Below, in pieces: positions 47,052 through 56,523 of a DNA stretch of 64,000 nt. The stretch covers positions 682,001 through 746,000 of the forward strand of contig MSDW01000001.1 in assembly GCA_001914405.1 (NCBI GenBank), written 5' to 3'. A model generated the notes under the pieces. The model ran no database searches, was not told where the DNA came from, and was given only the letters and a program-made list of their open reading frames with translations. The position numbers and the translations under genes are program-made. Numbering within the stretch: position 1 is the stretch's first letter; every line of letters begins with the position of its first letter. The DNA comes from Candidatus Methanohalarchaeum thermophilum. GTDB taxonomy: Archaea; Halobacteriota; Methanonatronarchaeia; Methanonatronarchaeales; Methanonatronarchaeaceae.

Positions 47052-48593
47052 ATGCATTGGGCTGACGAAAAAGCTGAAAACGCTTTGCGAGATAAAGGAA
47101 GGGAGAATGTTGTAGCAAGTGGTATTTCTCCTTCGGGACCAATCCATTATGGTAATTTTAGGGAAATACTTACAGCTGACCTATTAAACAAGGCGATAAA
47201 TGATCAAGATGGCGATAGTAAACTTATTTGGGTGCTTGATGACTATGACCCATTAAGAAAGGTTTATCCTTTTCTTGATTCTGACTACGAAAAACATGTG
47301 GGTAAACCTTTGAGCAAGATACCGGATCCAGAAGGATGTCATGAATCGTATGCAGAGCATTATACATCACAATTTGTAGATGCATTATCTGATCTAGGGA
47401 TAGAACCAGCTATCCATAAGGCAAGTAAGATGTATAAAAAAGGAGAATACACTGAGGAGATAGTAAAGGCTTTAAAAAATAGAAGTAAAATCAAGAAGAT
47501 CATTGAGGAGGTCACGAATAGAACGATATCTGAAAACTGGTTACCGATTAAACCTATCTGCCAGGACTGTAAAAATGTTTCAACGACTGAAGCTAAGGAC
47601 TATGAAGGAAAAAAAGTTTACTACGAATGTGAATGCGGTTATAATGGAGAGGCTGACATCAGGAATGGAGAAGCAAAATTACCTTGGAGAGTTGACTGGC
47701 CGGCTAGATGGAAGATACTTGGTGTTACCGTAGAACCATTTGGGAAAGACCATGCTGCAGATGGAGGATCCTATGATACGGGAAAAAGGATAGCAAAAGA
47801 GATATATGATTACGAACCTCCTTATCCGGTTGTTTACGAGCAGATAGCGTTAAAGGGAGAAGGAGAAATGTCTAGTTCTGAAGGCATAACTTTAACTCCG
47901 GCCAAGATGCTGGAGTTTTTTCCATCCGAGATCATCCGGTATATAATCGTTAGAAAAAAACCAAACAGACACATAGAACTTGATACTGGATACGGTATGT
48001 TGCACTTGATGGATGATTTCAAGGAAGTGGAGGATGCTTACTACGAGGAAGGGGAGAAAGAGAAGTCAAGAATCTATGAGCTTTCCCTACCTGAAAAGAA
48101 TCCAAGAGATAGTAAGCCTCCACAGCCACCGTTTAAGCATCTGGTTAATGCGACACAACTTGTAGACAACTTAGATTCAATTAAATCTATCTTAAAGAGA
48201 ACTGGACATTGGGATGACGAATACGAAGATACTTGGTTAAATAATAGGATAAAATTAATTAGAAATTGGCTTGATTGGTTTGCACCAGAGGATATGAAAT
48301 TTGAGGTAAAAGAAAATTTGCCAGATAAAGTTGAAAAACTAAGTAAGAAACAAAAGAAGTTTTTAGGGAAATTAGCAGATTTACTAGAAGAAAACGACTA
48401 CAACGATGAACAATTAAATAATAAAATATTTAATACTTTTCAAGATATGGATATGGAAGCAAGAGAAGCGTTTGAATCTATATATTTAGCTCTACTAGGC
48501 AGGGACTCAGGTCCCAGAGCAGCGTGGTTTATTTTGTCTCTGGATACTGGTTTCGTTATAAATAGATTCAGAGAAGCTTCTAAAGTTAATTAA
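47052..48593 (+). CDS. lysS: Lysyl-tRNA synthetase, class I
   Basis: 513 aa from the ATG at 47052, preceded by GGGAGAG; a TTG at 47034 is inside that ribosome site. The class I type is found in most euryarchaea. HIGH-like SPSGPIHYGNFREI and KMSKS-like GEMSSSEGITLTPAKML are present. A zinc ribbon CQDC...CECGYNG (about 175-205) interrupts the catalytic domain. The helical anticodon-binding part follows. Note that in Pyl-using methanogens a class I LysRS has been discussed in connection with tRNA-Pyl. A radical SAM gene starts one base after the stop. Confidence 0.95.
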   Translation: MHWADEKAENALRDKGRENVVASGISPSGPIHYGNFREILTADLLNKAINDQDGDSKLIWVLDDYDPLRKVYPFLDSDYEKHVGKPLSKIPDPEGCHESYAEHYTSQFVDALSDLGIEPAIHKASKMYKKGEYTEEIVKALKNRSKIKKIIEEVTNRTISENWLPIKPICQDCKNVSTTEAKDYEGKKVYYECECGYNGEADIRNGEAKLPWRVDWPARWKILGVTVEPFGKDHAADGGSYDTGKRIAKEIYDYEPPYPVVYEQIALKGEGEMSSSEGITLTPAKMLEFFPSEIIRYIIVRKKPNRHIELDTGYGMLHLMDDFKEVEDAYYEEGEKEKSRIYELSLPEKNPRDSKPPQPPFKHLVNATQLVDNLDSIKSILKRTGHWDDEYEDTWLNNRIKLIRNWLDWFAPEDMKFEVKENLPDKVEKLSKKQKKFLGKLADLLEENDYNDEQLNNKIFNTFQDMDMEAREAFESIYLALLGRDSGPRAAWFILSLDTGFVINRFREASKVN

Positions 48594-48594
48594 A

Positions 48595-49653
48595 ATGAGT
48601 GAAAATAAGATCTTAATTGGAGAACTACCAACTGGATGCAGATTGTGTGAGAAAGGAGCGAAAGCCGTTTTGTTTTTAACAGGCCAATGTGACAATCAAT
48701 GTAGTTATTGCCCTGTTTCGGTTGAGAGAAAAAACAAAGATATTACATACATTAACGAGAAGGAGGTCAGTTCTAGAGAAGACTTATTACATGAGCTTAA
48801 ATCGATGAATGCTCTTGGAACGGGAATTACGGGTGGCGAACCTCTGCTATGTTACGAGAGACTGATTCGTTACCTTAAGATCATAAAAGAGGAACTTGGG
48901 GGTGATCACCATGTTCATTTATACACTACAAAGCCCATTGATGTCGAGAAACAAAATAGGTTAAAGATGTATGGTCTTGATGAAATCAGGTATCACTTTC
49001 CAGGGCTGAATTATTCGAGCAAACTCCATAAGTCGTTGGAGCTTTCAAGTAGAAAATTTGATACTGGAATAGAACTTCCTTCTATACCTAATTACGAGGA
49101 GGAGATAATAGATTTAATTGAAAAGATAAATGAGCCTATAGATTTTCTGAATCTAGATGAATTAGAGTTCTCTGAATCTAACTTCGAAAAACTCAAAGAA
49201 AGAGGATTTAGAGGTGAAAGTAGATTAAATAATAGTATAAAAGGTAGTAAAAGAACAGCAAAAAAGGTTTTTAAAGAACTTAAACCAGAATTTGAGTTTA
49301 CATTACATTTCTGTTCTTCTTCTTTCAAGGATTCAGTTCAACTCAAAAATAGGTACAGGAGAAAATCTAAAAACATAAAAAATGAATATGAAGAGATAAC
49401 TGAGGATGGGACTCTGCTAAAAGCAGTACTATCAGGAACATCTTCTAAGGAAATCTATAATAAATTAAAAAAGAATTTTGGTGTGCCTGAAAAGTTAATC
49501 GAAATAAATAAAGAAACGAATAACGTTGAAACTGCTTGGTATGTAGCGGAAGAGCTTTCTGAGGAATTAAATTCGCTGGATATAGAAGCAAATTTAATAG
49601 AGTTTTATCCTACTGAAGACAGATTTGTGGTTCAAAAAATACCTTTAACCTAA
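48595..49653 (+). CDS. Radical SAM protein, COG2108 family
   Basis: 352 aa. The motif is TGQCDNQCSYCPVSVERKNK (CxxxCxxC, about 31-38), after an N-terminal GCRLCEKGAKAV that adds two Cys. GTGITGGEPLLCYERL is the SAM-binding GGE segment. The family is a distant relative of pyruvate-formate lyase activases with no assigned function. The C-terminal third (270-352) looks like a small DUF-type alpha/beta domain. It follows lysS by one base, so a link to translation or tRNA modification is possible but unproven. Confidence 0.85.
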   Translation: MSENKILIGELPTGCRLCEKGAKAVLFLTGQCDNQCSYCPVSVERKNKDITYINEKEVSSREDLLHELKSMNALGTGITGGEPLLCYERLIRYLKIIKEELGGDHHVHLYTTKPIDVEKQNRLKMYGLDEIRYHFPGLNYSSKLHKSLELSSRKFDTGIELPSIPNYEEEIIDLIEKINEPIDFLNLDELEFSESNFEKLKERGFRGESRLNNSIKGSKRTAKKVFKELKPEFEFTLHFCSSSFKDSVQLKNRYRRKSKNIKNEYEEITEDGTLLKAVLSGTSSKEIYNKLKKNFGVPEKLIEINKETNNVETAWYVAEELSEELNSLDIEANLIEFYPTEDRFVVQKIPLT

Positions 49654-49707
49654 CTAAGCTTTTTGGTGACTAAGGACTAAAGTTAATTTTTGAATTGGGG
49701 TGTTAAC

Positions 49708-49920
49708 CTGGTTAAAGTAAAAATAAATCAAACAGAATGTATAACTTGTGGCGTATGTGAAGATGTTTGCCCTGAGGTCTTTAAGGTTGAGGAAACATCT
49801 AAAATAGTTGAAGAGTATAGAGTAGGAGGAGAAGATAGTGAGGGGGATGTTCCATCAGATATAGATTGCGTACAAAATGCGGCAACTCAATGCCCCGTTT
49901 CTGTGATTATGGTCGATTAA
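49708..49920 (+). CDS. Ferredoxin, possible CTG start
   Basis: About 70 aa. Residues CITCGVCEDVCPEVF give CxxCxxxxCP and the later CVQNAATQCPVSVI gives the remaining ligand, typical of a single-cluster [4Fe-4S] or [3Fe-4S] ferredoxin, with an acidic insertion (EYRVGGEDSEGDVPSD). A start at CTG 49708 (LVKVKINQTE, as in typical MVKVKI starts) fits the ribosome site GGGGTG five bases upstream. A TTG at 49690 would extend it by six residues. Confidence 0.85.
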   Translation: MVKVKINQTECITCGVCEDVCPEVFKVEETSKIVEEYRVGGEDSEGDVPSDIDCVQNAATQCPVSVIMVD

Positions 49921-51140
49921 AGAGTACGGTAATTAATAGATCTAAGCAGATTATTAACAGATTTTATATAGCTTCCTTCTCTTAGGCTGTTTATTTCACT
50001 ATTTCTTTCTTTTTCTTCTATTATTTGTTTAAAGCTTTCTTTAATTCTTTTTTCAATTTCTTCGAGCGGTGAAGCCATTCTATATCTATTTAAATTAGAG
50101 ATCCATTCAATATAAGAAGCTATTACACCGCCAGAGTTAGATAAAATATCTGGAACGACGGGAATCTCTCTTTCAATTAGTATTTTCTCGGCTTCATTAG
50201 TAGTAGGTCCGTTAGCAGCTTCTATAATAGCTTTACATCTCGTATTTTCGGCTATTTCTTTGTTAACAGCATTTTCCAAGGCTGCAGGTATTAATACATC
50301 CACGTCAAGTTTTAACAGTTCTTTATTACTTATTTCGGTTCCTTCTAAGTGATTAGTTACCTTACCAGTTTTTGTCTTGGTCTTTTCTACATCTTTAGTT
50401 TTTAGTCCTCTTTCTTTGTAGATTCCCCCGCTTGAGTCACTTACGGCTACGACATTTGATCCTAACTTATTGATCTCATTTGCAGCAACTACTCCTACCT
50501 CTCCAAACCCTTGGATAGCTACATCCACATCATCTATGTTTTTATCTAAGATTCTGTCTACAAATACTTTGAAGGCAACAGATACACCAAATCCAGTGGC
50601 TCTATCTCTTCCCTTTATTCCTCCAATCGAAATTGGTTTTCCAGTAGCCACCTCTGGTACATTGCGGCCAACTAATTTTGAATATTCATCTACGAGAACT
50701 CCCATAGTTTCCGGATTAGTATTTACATCAGGAGCTAATATATCGGTTTTTGGCCCTATTAAGTCTCTAATTCCTCTAGTATACTTCCTTGTAGCTTTCT
50801 CTATCTTTTTTCTCTCTAAGTCATTAGGATCTAAGTTGATACCGCCTTTGGCTCCTCCAAAAGGAAGATCAACTAGAGATGTCTTCCAGGTCGTCAACTT
50901 GGCCAACTGTTTTACTTCCTCTTTATTGACTTGAGGATGGTATCTAACTCCTCCCTTATATGGTCCGAGAAGATCATTGTGCTGGCATCGATATCCAGTA
51001 AAAACTTTGATTCCATCCTTTGTCTCCAAAGGGATCTCGGTTTCAATAATTCTATTAAAGCTATTTAAAGAACTGATATGCGTTTCATCTGTATCTAATA
51101 TCCTAAATACGGTATTTAAGTTTTTTTCTATAATATCCAT
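49917..51140 (-). CDS. gdhA: Glutamate dehydrogenase
   Basis: 407 aa. It interconverts glutamate and 2-oxoglutarate plus ammonia. Motifs: GPYKGGVRYHPQVN, KTSLVDLPFGGAKGGI with the catalytic Lys, PDVNTNPETMGVLVDEY, the Rossmann start VAIQGFGEVG and EAANGPTTNEAE. Cofactor preference cannot be told. It is convergent with the ferredoxin gene, sharing the last 4 bases. Confidence 0.96.
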   Translation of the reverse strand: MDIIEKNLNTVFRILDTDETHISSLNSFNRIIETEIPLETKDGIKVFTGYRCQHNDLLGPYKGGVRYHPQVNKEEVKQLAKLTTWKTSLVDLPFGGAKGGINLDPNDLERKKIEKATRKYTRGIRDLIGPKTDILAPDVNTNPETMGVLVDEYSKLVGRNVPEVATGKPISIGGIKGRDRATGFGVSVAFKVFVDRILDKNIDDVDVAIQGFGEVGVVAANEINKLGSNVVAVSDSSGGIYKERGLKTKDVEKTKTKTGKVTNHLEGTEISNKELLKLDVDVLIPAALENAVNKEIAENTRCKAIIEAANGPTTNEAEKILIEREIPVVPDILSNSGGVIASYIEWISNLNRYRMASPLEEIEKRIKESFKQIIEEKERNSEINSLREGSYIKSVNNLLRSINYRTL

Positions 51141-51793
51141 ATTATCAAACTCTCAATTGGCTCTATATCCTACGGGCTTTGTAAGATTGTTGTAAGATCT
51201 TTTTCTTTTTCTTTTTCTGTGAAGCATAGACGAATTTCATTTTTTTAGTTGTTAATTTTTTAGTTGTTATATGATTTGGTTTTTTGGCTCTTATTTTCTC
51301 ATTGTTCTGGTTTTTCTTTTTTTTGAAGGATCTGAAAGAGCTTAGAAATCTTTTTATGTTTTTAATTTTCTTAGCTTTTTAGTTTTTGTCTGTGGTGAAG
51401 GGAGTTGTTTTTAGTTATGGGGTGAGGTCTGACGGGGTGATCAGCTACTAAAAATTTCGGTGGCTTTTTTAAATCACTTTATATCGTTATACACCTTAAT
51501 CTTAAACTGGGAAGGCTTGAGTGAGTGTAAGCTCCTTCTCCTTAAGGAACCAGAAACGGATGTTTCATAATTTACATAGGATATAATTTTCAATACAAAA
51601 ATAAACCTTCGATTTTGCACTATCTAACACAAATCTGAGATTCAAGTAAATGAATTTTTCTCTTGTTAAGCAATTAATTGCCTATGAGCCATATAATTAT
51701 CTAAAACGATTTGAAAAAACCTTTTAAACAATTGTATTAATTTAACAAACTATATAAATTAATTAAAATAAGTATTTGATTTCTCTTTAAATC
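51141..51793. other. 653-bp intergenic region with a worn element trace
   Basis: T-rich with strong strand skew from 51190 to 51400. Around 51500-51560, GGCTTGAGTGAGTGTAAGCT followed by CCTTCTCC resembles the right-end part of the TnpB element at 390-435 (GCTCAAACATAAGTGAGAGC...CTTCTCC). No protein frame is supported. Confidence 0.35.
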
Positions 51794-53155
51794 TTATTTT
51801 TCTCTTAAGTTACCTAGGGTGGATGTAATGAGTTCTGGGAGTGCTGGATGGATGTGTAATCCACTGTAGATAGAGTTTACTTTTCCATTATTTGACATTA
51901 CATTTATTACTTCTTGTATTAACATAGGTGCATAAGGGCCGAAGATATGGAAACCAAGTATCTTTCCGTTTTCTTTGTCTACAATAGCTTTTGCAAACCC
52001 TTCTCTTTCGTCCATGGCTTCTCCTTTGGCAACATCCATATATTTGGACTTGCCTACGAGTACTTCATCTGGTGCGTTTTCTTCCTTAATACCTACAGAA
52101 CCAATCTTTGGATATGAATAAACTGCATGTGGGGCACTTGAGTAATCTATGCTTATCTTGTCTTTGTGGAAAGCATTTCTTGCAGCTATTCTTGCTTCTC
52201 TATTTGCTGTATGCTTGAACATTTCTTTTCCTATAGCGTCACCAATAGCCCAGATTCCCTCTACTGAGGTCTGCATTTTTTTATCTACTTTAATGTAATT
52301 ACGATCATCAGTTTCAATCTCTGTGTTTTCGATTTCTAATAGATCAGCGTTGGATTTCCTTCCGGTTGCTAATAAGATCTCTTCTCCAATAAATTCCTTT
52401 TTCTCGTCTCCTTTTTCCCCGTAAACCTTTTTTTCATTATCTTCTTCTTTTTCTTCTATTTCAACGACTTCAGTGCCCAATGAAACCTCCATCTCTTTGC
52501 TATACTGTTCTGTTAGTGCTTTAGAAATATCTCTGTCTTCTCTAGGGATTAAATAATTATTTCTCTGTATAATTTTGACTGCAGTTCCTATGGCATTAAG
52601 GAAATGTCCATATTCAGCTGCAATGTAACCTCCTCCCACTATTACAACGCTTTTTGGTTTCTCGTTTAGTTGAAGGATTGTTTCGTTTGTAAGGTAATCT
52701 ATCTCTCTGATTCCCTCTATTGGTGGAATAGAAGGCCTACCTCCCGTAGCCAGAAAAATTTTTTCGCCGTAAATATCCTTGTTTCCAATCGAGATCTTGT
52801 GGTTGCTTTTAAATGTAGCCTTTTTTTCGTAAAAATCTAGTTTATTGATATCTTGAATTCCTTGATACATTTCTTTTCTACTATCCTTTATGGAAGTTCT
52901 TATTCTTTCCATAATTGATTTAAATTCTATGTTATCTATTTTAGCATTAATTCCTAATTTTTTAGATTCTTGTATCTTTTTAATCAAGTCTGCAGGATAT
53001 ATTAGCATCTTAGAGGGAATACATCCTACATTCAGGCAGGTTCCTCCTAGATAGTTTTTTTCAATAAGTGCCGTTTTTTTGCCATGGTTCAAGGATGCTT
53101 CAACAATTGATGTTCCAGAACCTCCACCTATTACTATTGTATCGTATTCTTTCAT
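51794..53155 (-). CDS. Pyridine nucleotide-disulfide oxidoreductase (Lpd/mercuric reductase-like)
   Basis: 453 aa from the ATG at 53155 (KEYDTIVIGGGSG), preceded by AGGGAAA; a start at 53182 adds nine residues. It has the FAD motif GGGSGTSIVEA, the redox-active disulfide GGTCLNVGCIPSKML (Cys-x4-Cys), the NAD motif VVIVGGGYIAAEYG, ATGRKSNADLLEIE, GIWAIGD and the C-terminal dimerisation HIHPALPELI with the catalytic His-Glu pair. No lipoyl dehydrogenase complex genes lie nearby, so the substrate may be a small thiol such as a mycothione- or bis-glutamylcystine-like disulfide. Confidence 0.9.
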   Translation of the reverse strand: MKEYDTIVIGGGSGTSIVEASLNHGKKTALIEKNYLGGTCLNVGCIPSKMLIYPADLIKKIQESKKLGINAKIDNIEFKSIMERIRTSIKDSRKEMYQGIQDINKLDFYEKKATFKSNHKISIGNKDIYGEKIFLATGGRPSIPPIEGIREIDYLTNETILQLNEKPKSVVIVGGGYIAAEYGHFLNAIGTAVKIIQRNNYLIPREDRDISKALTEQYSKEMEVSLGTEVVEIEEKEEDNEKKVYGEKGDEKKEFIGEEILLATGRKSNADLLEIENTEIETDDRNYIKVDKKMQTSVEGIWAIGDAIGKEMFKHTANREARIAARNAFHKDKISIDYSSAPHAVYSYPKIGSVGIKEENAPDEVLVGKSKYMDVAKGEAMDEREGFAKAIVDKENGKILGFHIFGPYAPMLIQEVINVMSNNGKVNSIYSGLHIHPALPELITSTLGNLREK

Positions 53156-53380
53156 TTTCCCTAGAACCAAATATAAATTCAAAAATAGGGTTACTTATTA
53201 TTTTTTCAAAGATCCCAGGTAAATACTTATTTAAGCAATATAAAGCCAAATAACTCCAGCTACAAAAGTATAAAAATGTAATAACAAAATTACACGTCTT
53301 TAGGAGGAAAAAATTGATTGAATTAATAATAAACTGGATTTTTAGAATAAATGTAGTTAAGTACCCTGGGGATAGGGAAC

Positions 53381-53390
53381 TATATTTATA
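53381..53390 (+). promoter_or_regulatory. Box A for OYE-thyX, probably leaderless
   Basis: TATATTTATA ends 27 bases before the ATG at 53418. With archaeal TATA-to-start spacing of about 25, the transcript would begin at or near the start codon. No ribosome site precedes the ATG, which agrees with a leaderless message. Confidence 0.55.
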
Positions 53391-53417
53391 AATGAAACTT
53401 AATTTATTTTTCAAATA

Positions 53418-54392
53418 ATGAATCTTTTTTCCGCTCTCGAAATAAAAAAGTACAACTTAAGAAATAGGGTAGTTATTCCTCCGATGGCTAGGAGTTTGGC
53501 TAAGCCAGATGGAGAAGTAACGGATGAATTACTCTCACATTACGAAGAAATTTCAAGATATCCTGGGCTAACCATTGTCGAACATTCCTATGTCTCCGAA
53601 AGAGGTAGATATAGCCAAAACCAACTAGGAGTAAATTCAGATAACTTAATTCCTAGTCTAAAGAAGTTATCGGAAAAAATAAAAGAGAATGGGTCAATAT
53701 CTGCACTGCAGATAAATCATTCTGGTCCAAGAGCTGATAGAAAAGTTCTTGGAAACAAACCTCTAGCTCCATCTGAAGAAGGAACAAAAAAAGAAGTCGA
53801 AGCGTTGAATAAAGAAAAAATGAACTTAATTAAAGAAAAATTCGGAGAAGCTGCAGAAAGAGCTGTAAAAGCAGGTTTTGACGCTATTGAAGTACATGGA
53901 GCACATGGTTTCCTATTAAATTCATTTACCTCTCCTTTAACTAATAAAAGAGATGACGAATACGGTGGCTCTCTTAAAAATCGATCGAAGTTCCCTCTAG
54001 AAGTAGTTAAGGAGGTAAAGGACAGAATAGGAGACAAATTATTGTTATATAGAATAGGAGCAACAGACCACGACACTAACGGATTAAAGATAAGCGAAGC
54101 CAAGAAACTATCAAAAAAATTGGAGAACAAAGGAGTAGACATAATAGACGTTTCAGGAGGTCTATGCGGTTCAAGGCCCAAAGAATTACAGGAAAAAGAA
54201 GGATACTTTGTCCCGGAGGCCAAAGAAATTAAAAATGCCGTGAACGCACCAGTCATAGGTGTAGGAGGCATTAAAGATCCAAAAAAAGCAAACAAATTTA
54301 TTAAAAAACAAAAAGTAGACCTAGTAGCAGTTGGAAGAGCAAACCTAAAAGACCCTAAATGGATTAAAAGAGCACGAAAAGAGCTGATATAA
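53418..54392 (+). CDS. NADH:flavin oxidoreductase (old yellow enzyme family)
   Basis: 324 aa TIM barrel binding FMN. Motifs: NRVVIPPMARSLAKPDGEVT, ALQINHSGPRADRK, AGFDAIEVHGAHGFLLNSFT, SPLTNKRDDEYGGSLKNRSK and PVIGVGGIKDPKKANKFI with VAVGRANLKDP. The catalytic Tyr cannot be assigned by eye. It lacks the C-terminal iron-sulfur/NADH module of longer relatives. Its stop overlaps the thyX start by one base (TAATG). Confidence 0.93.
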   Translation: MNLFSALEIKKYNLRNRVVIPPMARSLAKPDGEVTDELLSHYEEISRYPGLTIVEHSYVSERGRYSQNQLGVNSDNLIPSLKKLSEKIKENGSISALQINHSGPRADRKVLGNKPLAPSEEGTKKEVEALNKEKMNLIKEKFGEAAERAVKAGFDAIEVHGAHGFLLNSFTSPLTNKRDDEYGGSLKNRSKFPLEVVKEVKDRIGDKLLLYRIGATDHDTNGLKISEAKKLSKKLENKGVDIIDVSGGLCGSRPKELQEKEGYFVPEAKEIKNAVNAPVIGVGGIKDPKKANKFIKKQKVDLVAVGRANLKDPKWIKRARKELI

Positions 54393-55279
54393 TGGAAGTA
54401 ACAATATTAGATTACCCTGTAAACGGAGAAGAAACACTAGCCAAATGCGGTATGGCAACAACTACTTCTTCACCACCCACAGAATACGATATTGAACAAA
54501 AAGAGATCGAGAAATTTATAGAAACAGGGAGGTCCATGGAACTGTCCTCTGTATTTGATTTCCCCCAGATAATCTACCAAGTTAAAGATGTCTCAAGATC
54601 ATTCACCCACCAACATGTCCGCCACAGAATGGCGGCACACATGCAACAAAGCATGAGGTACGTAGAAATAGATCCATCTCTAGAAAAAGAACCCTTCTTT
54701 GTGATTCCACCATCCATAATCGAAAAAGGAAAACAAAGCGTCCTAGGATACATCAAATCCCAAATAAACAGTGCTAAACAATATAAGTCACTAATTAACA
54801 AAGAATTACCCTCCGAGGATGCTAGATTCTCACTTCCAATAGGTACAAAAACATTTTTATCAACAGCTATGAATGTAGAATCTCTACTACATTACTTTAA
54901 TGTCAGATCATGCTATGATTCACAATGGGAGATAAGAACAAATTCATATGCATTAATAGCCGGATGTAAACTAATTTACCCAAACATATTCAATAAATGT
55001 GGCCCTCACTGCATACGAGGAAAATGCAAAGGAAGAGGAAACGGTAAATGCAGAGAAAAGGCAATAAATCTGCTTAAAGATATAGAAAAAAGAGTAAATA
55101 AAAAAAGAAATAAATTTAATAGATTAAAACCAGGCGAAAAAATCAAATTCGACTTAACCGACCTCCTTGGATACCAAGCAGACCCAGAACTAGAAAAAGA
55201 AATCGCACACGAACTCGATATAGAAAAAATAAACTTAGATAGAAAAGTAAACCTAGAAATAAAAAAACCAGAAAACTAA
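54392..55279 (+). CDS. thyX: Flavin-dependent thymidylate synthase ThyX
   Basis: 295 aa. It makes dTMP from dUMP with FAD and methylenetetrahydro(methano)pterin. The ThyX signature RHRMAAHMQQSMRY (RHRx7S) is at about residues 74-84. ESLLHYFNVRSCYDSQWEIR is the second conserved region. A C-terminal stretch (205-220, CGPHCIRGKCKGRGNGKC) is cysteine-rich and could bind metal, as in some archaeal ThyX. The tail is rich in Lys and Glu. It is tightly coupled to the old yellow enzyme gene. Confidence 0.95.
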   Translation: MEVTILDYPVNGEETLAKCGMATTTSSPPTEYDIEQKEIEKFIETGRSMELSSVFDFPQIIYQVKDVSRSFTHQHVRHRMAAHMQQSMRYVEIDPSLEKEPFFVIPPSIIEKGKQSVLGYIKSQINSAKQYKSLINKELPSEDARFSLPIGTKTFLSTAMNVESLLHYFNVRSCYDSQWEIRTNSYALIAGCKLIYPNIFNKCGPHCIRGKCKGRGNGKCREKAINLLKDIEKRVNKKRNKFNRLKPGEKIKFDLTDLLGYQADPELEKEIAHELDIEKINLDRKVNLEIKKPEN

Positions 55280-55548
55280 TCCCTTAAACCTAACCCAATC
55301 AACAAAACAATAGATACCCTACACCAACCTCAACCAACCCATCCAACAATTTTAAAAAAACAAGCCAAAAACACCTACAGACCCCCTCTCCAAACAATGT
55401 ACCTAACTAATTGTAGAGCCATTGAATTCAAAAAAAAGCTAGCCGATCAATGAAAAAAAAAAATAAGTTCTTATTAGAGAAAAAAGGAAACAAGGATTTA
55501 GGCCACAAAATAATCCTAACTTTAAAAAAGAAGGGATAATTAATTAAA
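55280..55548. other. AC-skewed intergenic stretch
   Basis: From 55285 to 55400 the + strand is almost only A, C and a little T (AACCTAACCCAATCAAC-like text), the mirror image of the GT tracts at 41455 and 56985. The remainder is A-rich. No gene is seen. Confidence 0.5.
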
Positions 55549-56154
55549 ATGGGGTTATTCAGTAGGAGTTTTTTTCTTTTGGATGTAAGATGGCTTGGTA
55601 ACTCCTGTTTGGAAGTTATTGAAGAACCTGGGAGAGAAATTTTGATTGATCCCTGTTATGAAGTTGAACCTAAGGTTAACCCTGATTTAGTTTTAGTAAC
55701 ACACGAACACGATGACCATTTTAATAAAAAACAATTTGAGAGCTTAAATGGTGAAAAGAAGTTATTTGCTCTAAGGGAAACCCTCGAGAAATTTGAAGTA
55801 GATGGAACTGCAGTAAGTGAAAACGATGCGATAAATGATATTAGGGTAATGTTCAGTGATTGCTATAATGCTGAAAAGAGTGTGAGTTATTTCATCAATG
55901 AATTACTTCATCCTAGAGATTCAGCTAAGTTTCCTAGACCCAAAAAGGAAGTTAAATTAGCCTTCCCAGCATGCTTTCCTGATCTCTATAGTACCTATAC
56001 AGATGAACTAAAAGAAGTTAATCCCAATCTAGTTATCCCTTTCTATTATGACCTAGAAGAAGTTCTCGAAGAAGCAAAAGAATTATCTAATAAACTAAAA
56101 CAAGAGAATCTAAATAGTAAAGTAATTGACTTGGGAGATAAAGTAGAACTCTAA
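55549..56154 (+). CDS. Metallo-beta-lactamase fold hydrolase, UlaG-like
   Basis: 201 aa. The metal motif THEHDDHF (HxHxDH) lies about 55 residues in, after the typical DVRWLGNSCLEV and ILIDPCYEV strands. The rest of the family pattern is unusually short: the second His region is not obvious. The true start may be the TTG at 55579 (LDVRWLGNSC) with AGGAG 10 bases before it; the residues before it (GLFSRSFFL) do not belong to the family. Substrate unknown; related proteins act on lactones or phosphodiesters. Confidence 0.75.
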   Translation: MGLFSRSFFLLDVRWLGNSCLEVIEEPGREILIDPCYEVEPKVNPDLVLVTHEHDDHFNKKQFESLNGEKKLFALRETLEKFEVDGTAVSENDAINDIRVMFSDCYNAEKSVSYFINELLHPRDSAKFPRPKKEVKLAFPACFPDLYSTYTDELKEVNPNLVIPFYYDLEEVLEEAKELSNKLKQENLNSKVIDLGDKVEL

Positions 56155-56523
56155 GATCCGCTAGAAAAAAACAAAGAGGAAACAAAATTCTTTCCATAAA
56201 TTTTATTTCATTTATTTCTCTTGGATTAGATAAATTCCCTAGGCCCCAGATTAAATAAGTTTATAAAATAGCTTGAAGCCATTTATGACGAGGAACTTAA
56301 ATAAGGCAATGTTTTAAGAGCTTGCTTAGAGTAAGCAGAGAGAATATAAATAAATAAATAAGTAAGTAGGTAAGTTAGTGTATAGCAGTTTTTGTTGCCT
56401 AAACTAGTTTTTTCTGGAATTGTATGGTCTTCTAGTGAGTTGGGTGAGTGGATTATTGGATTGGTTAGTAATAGTTAAGTTATTTTTTGAGAGATTAGAG
56501 TTAGATCAGGGAACTTAATGTGT

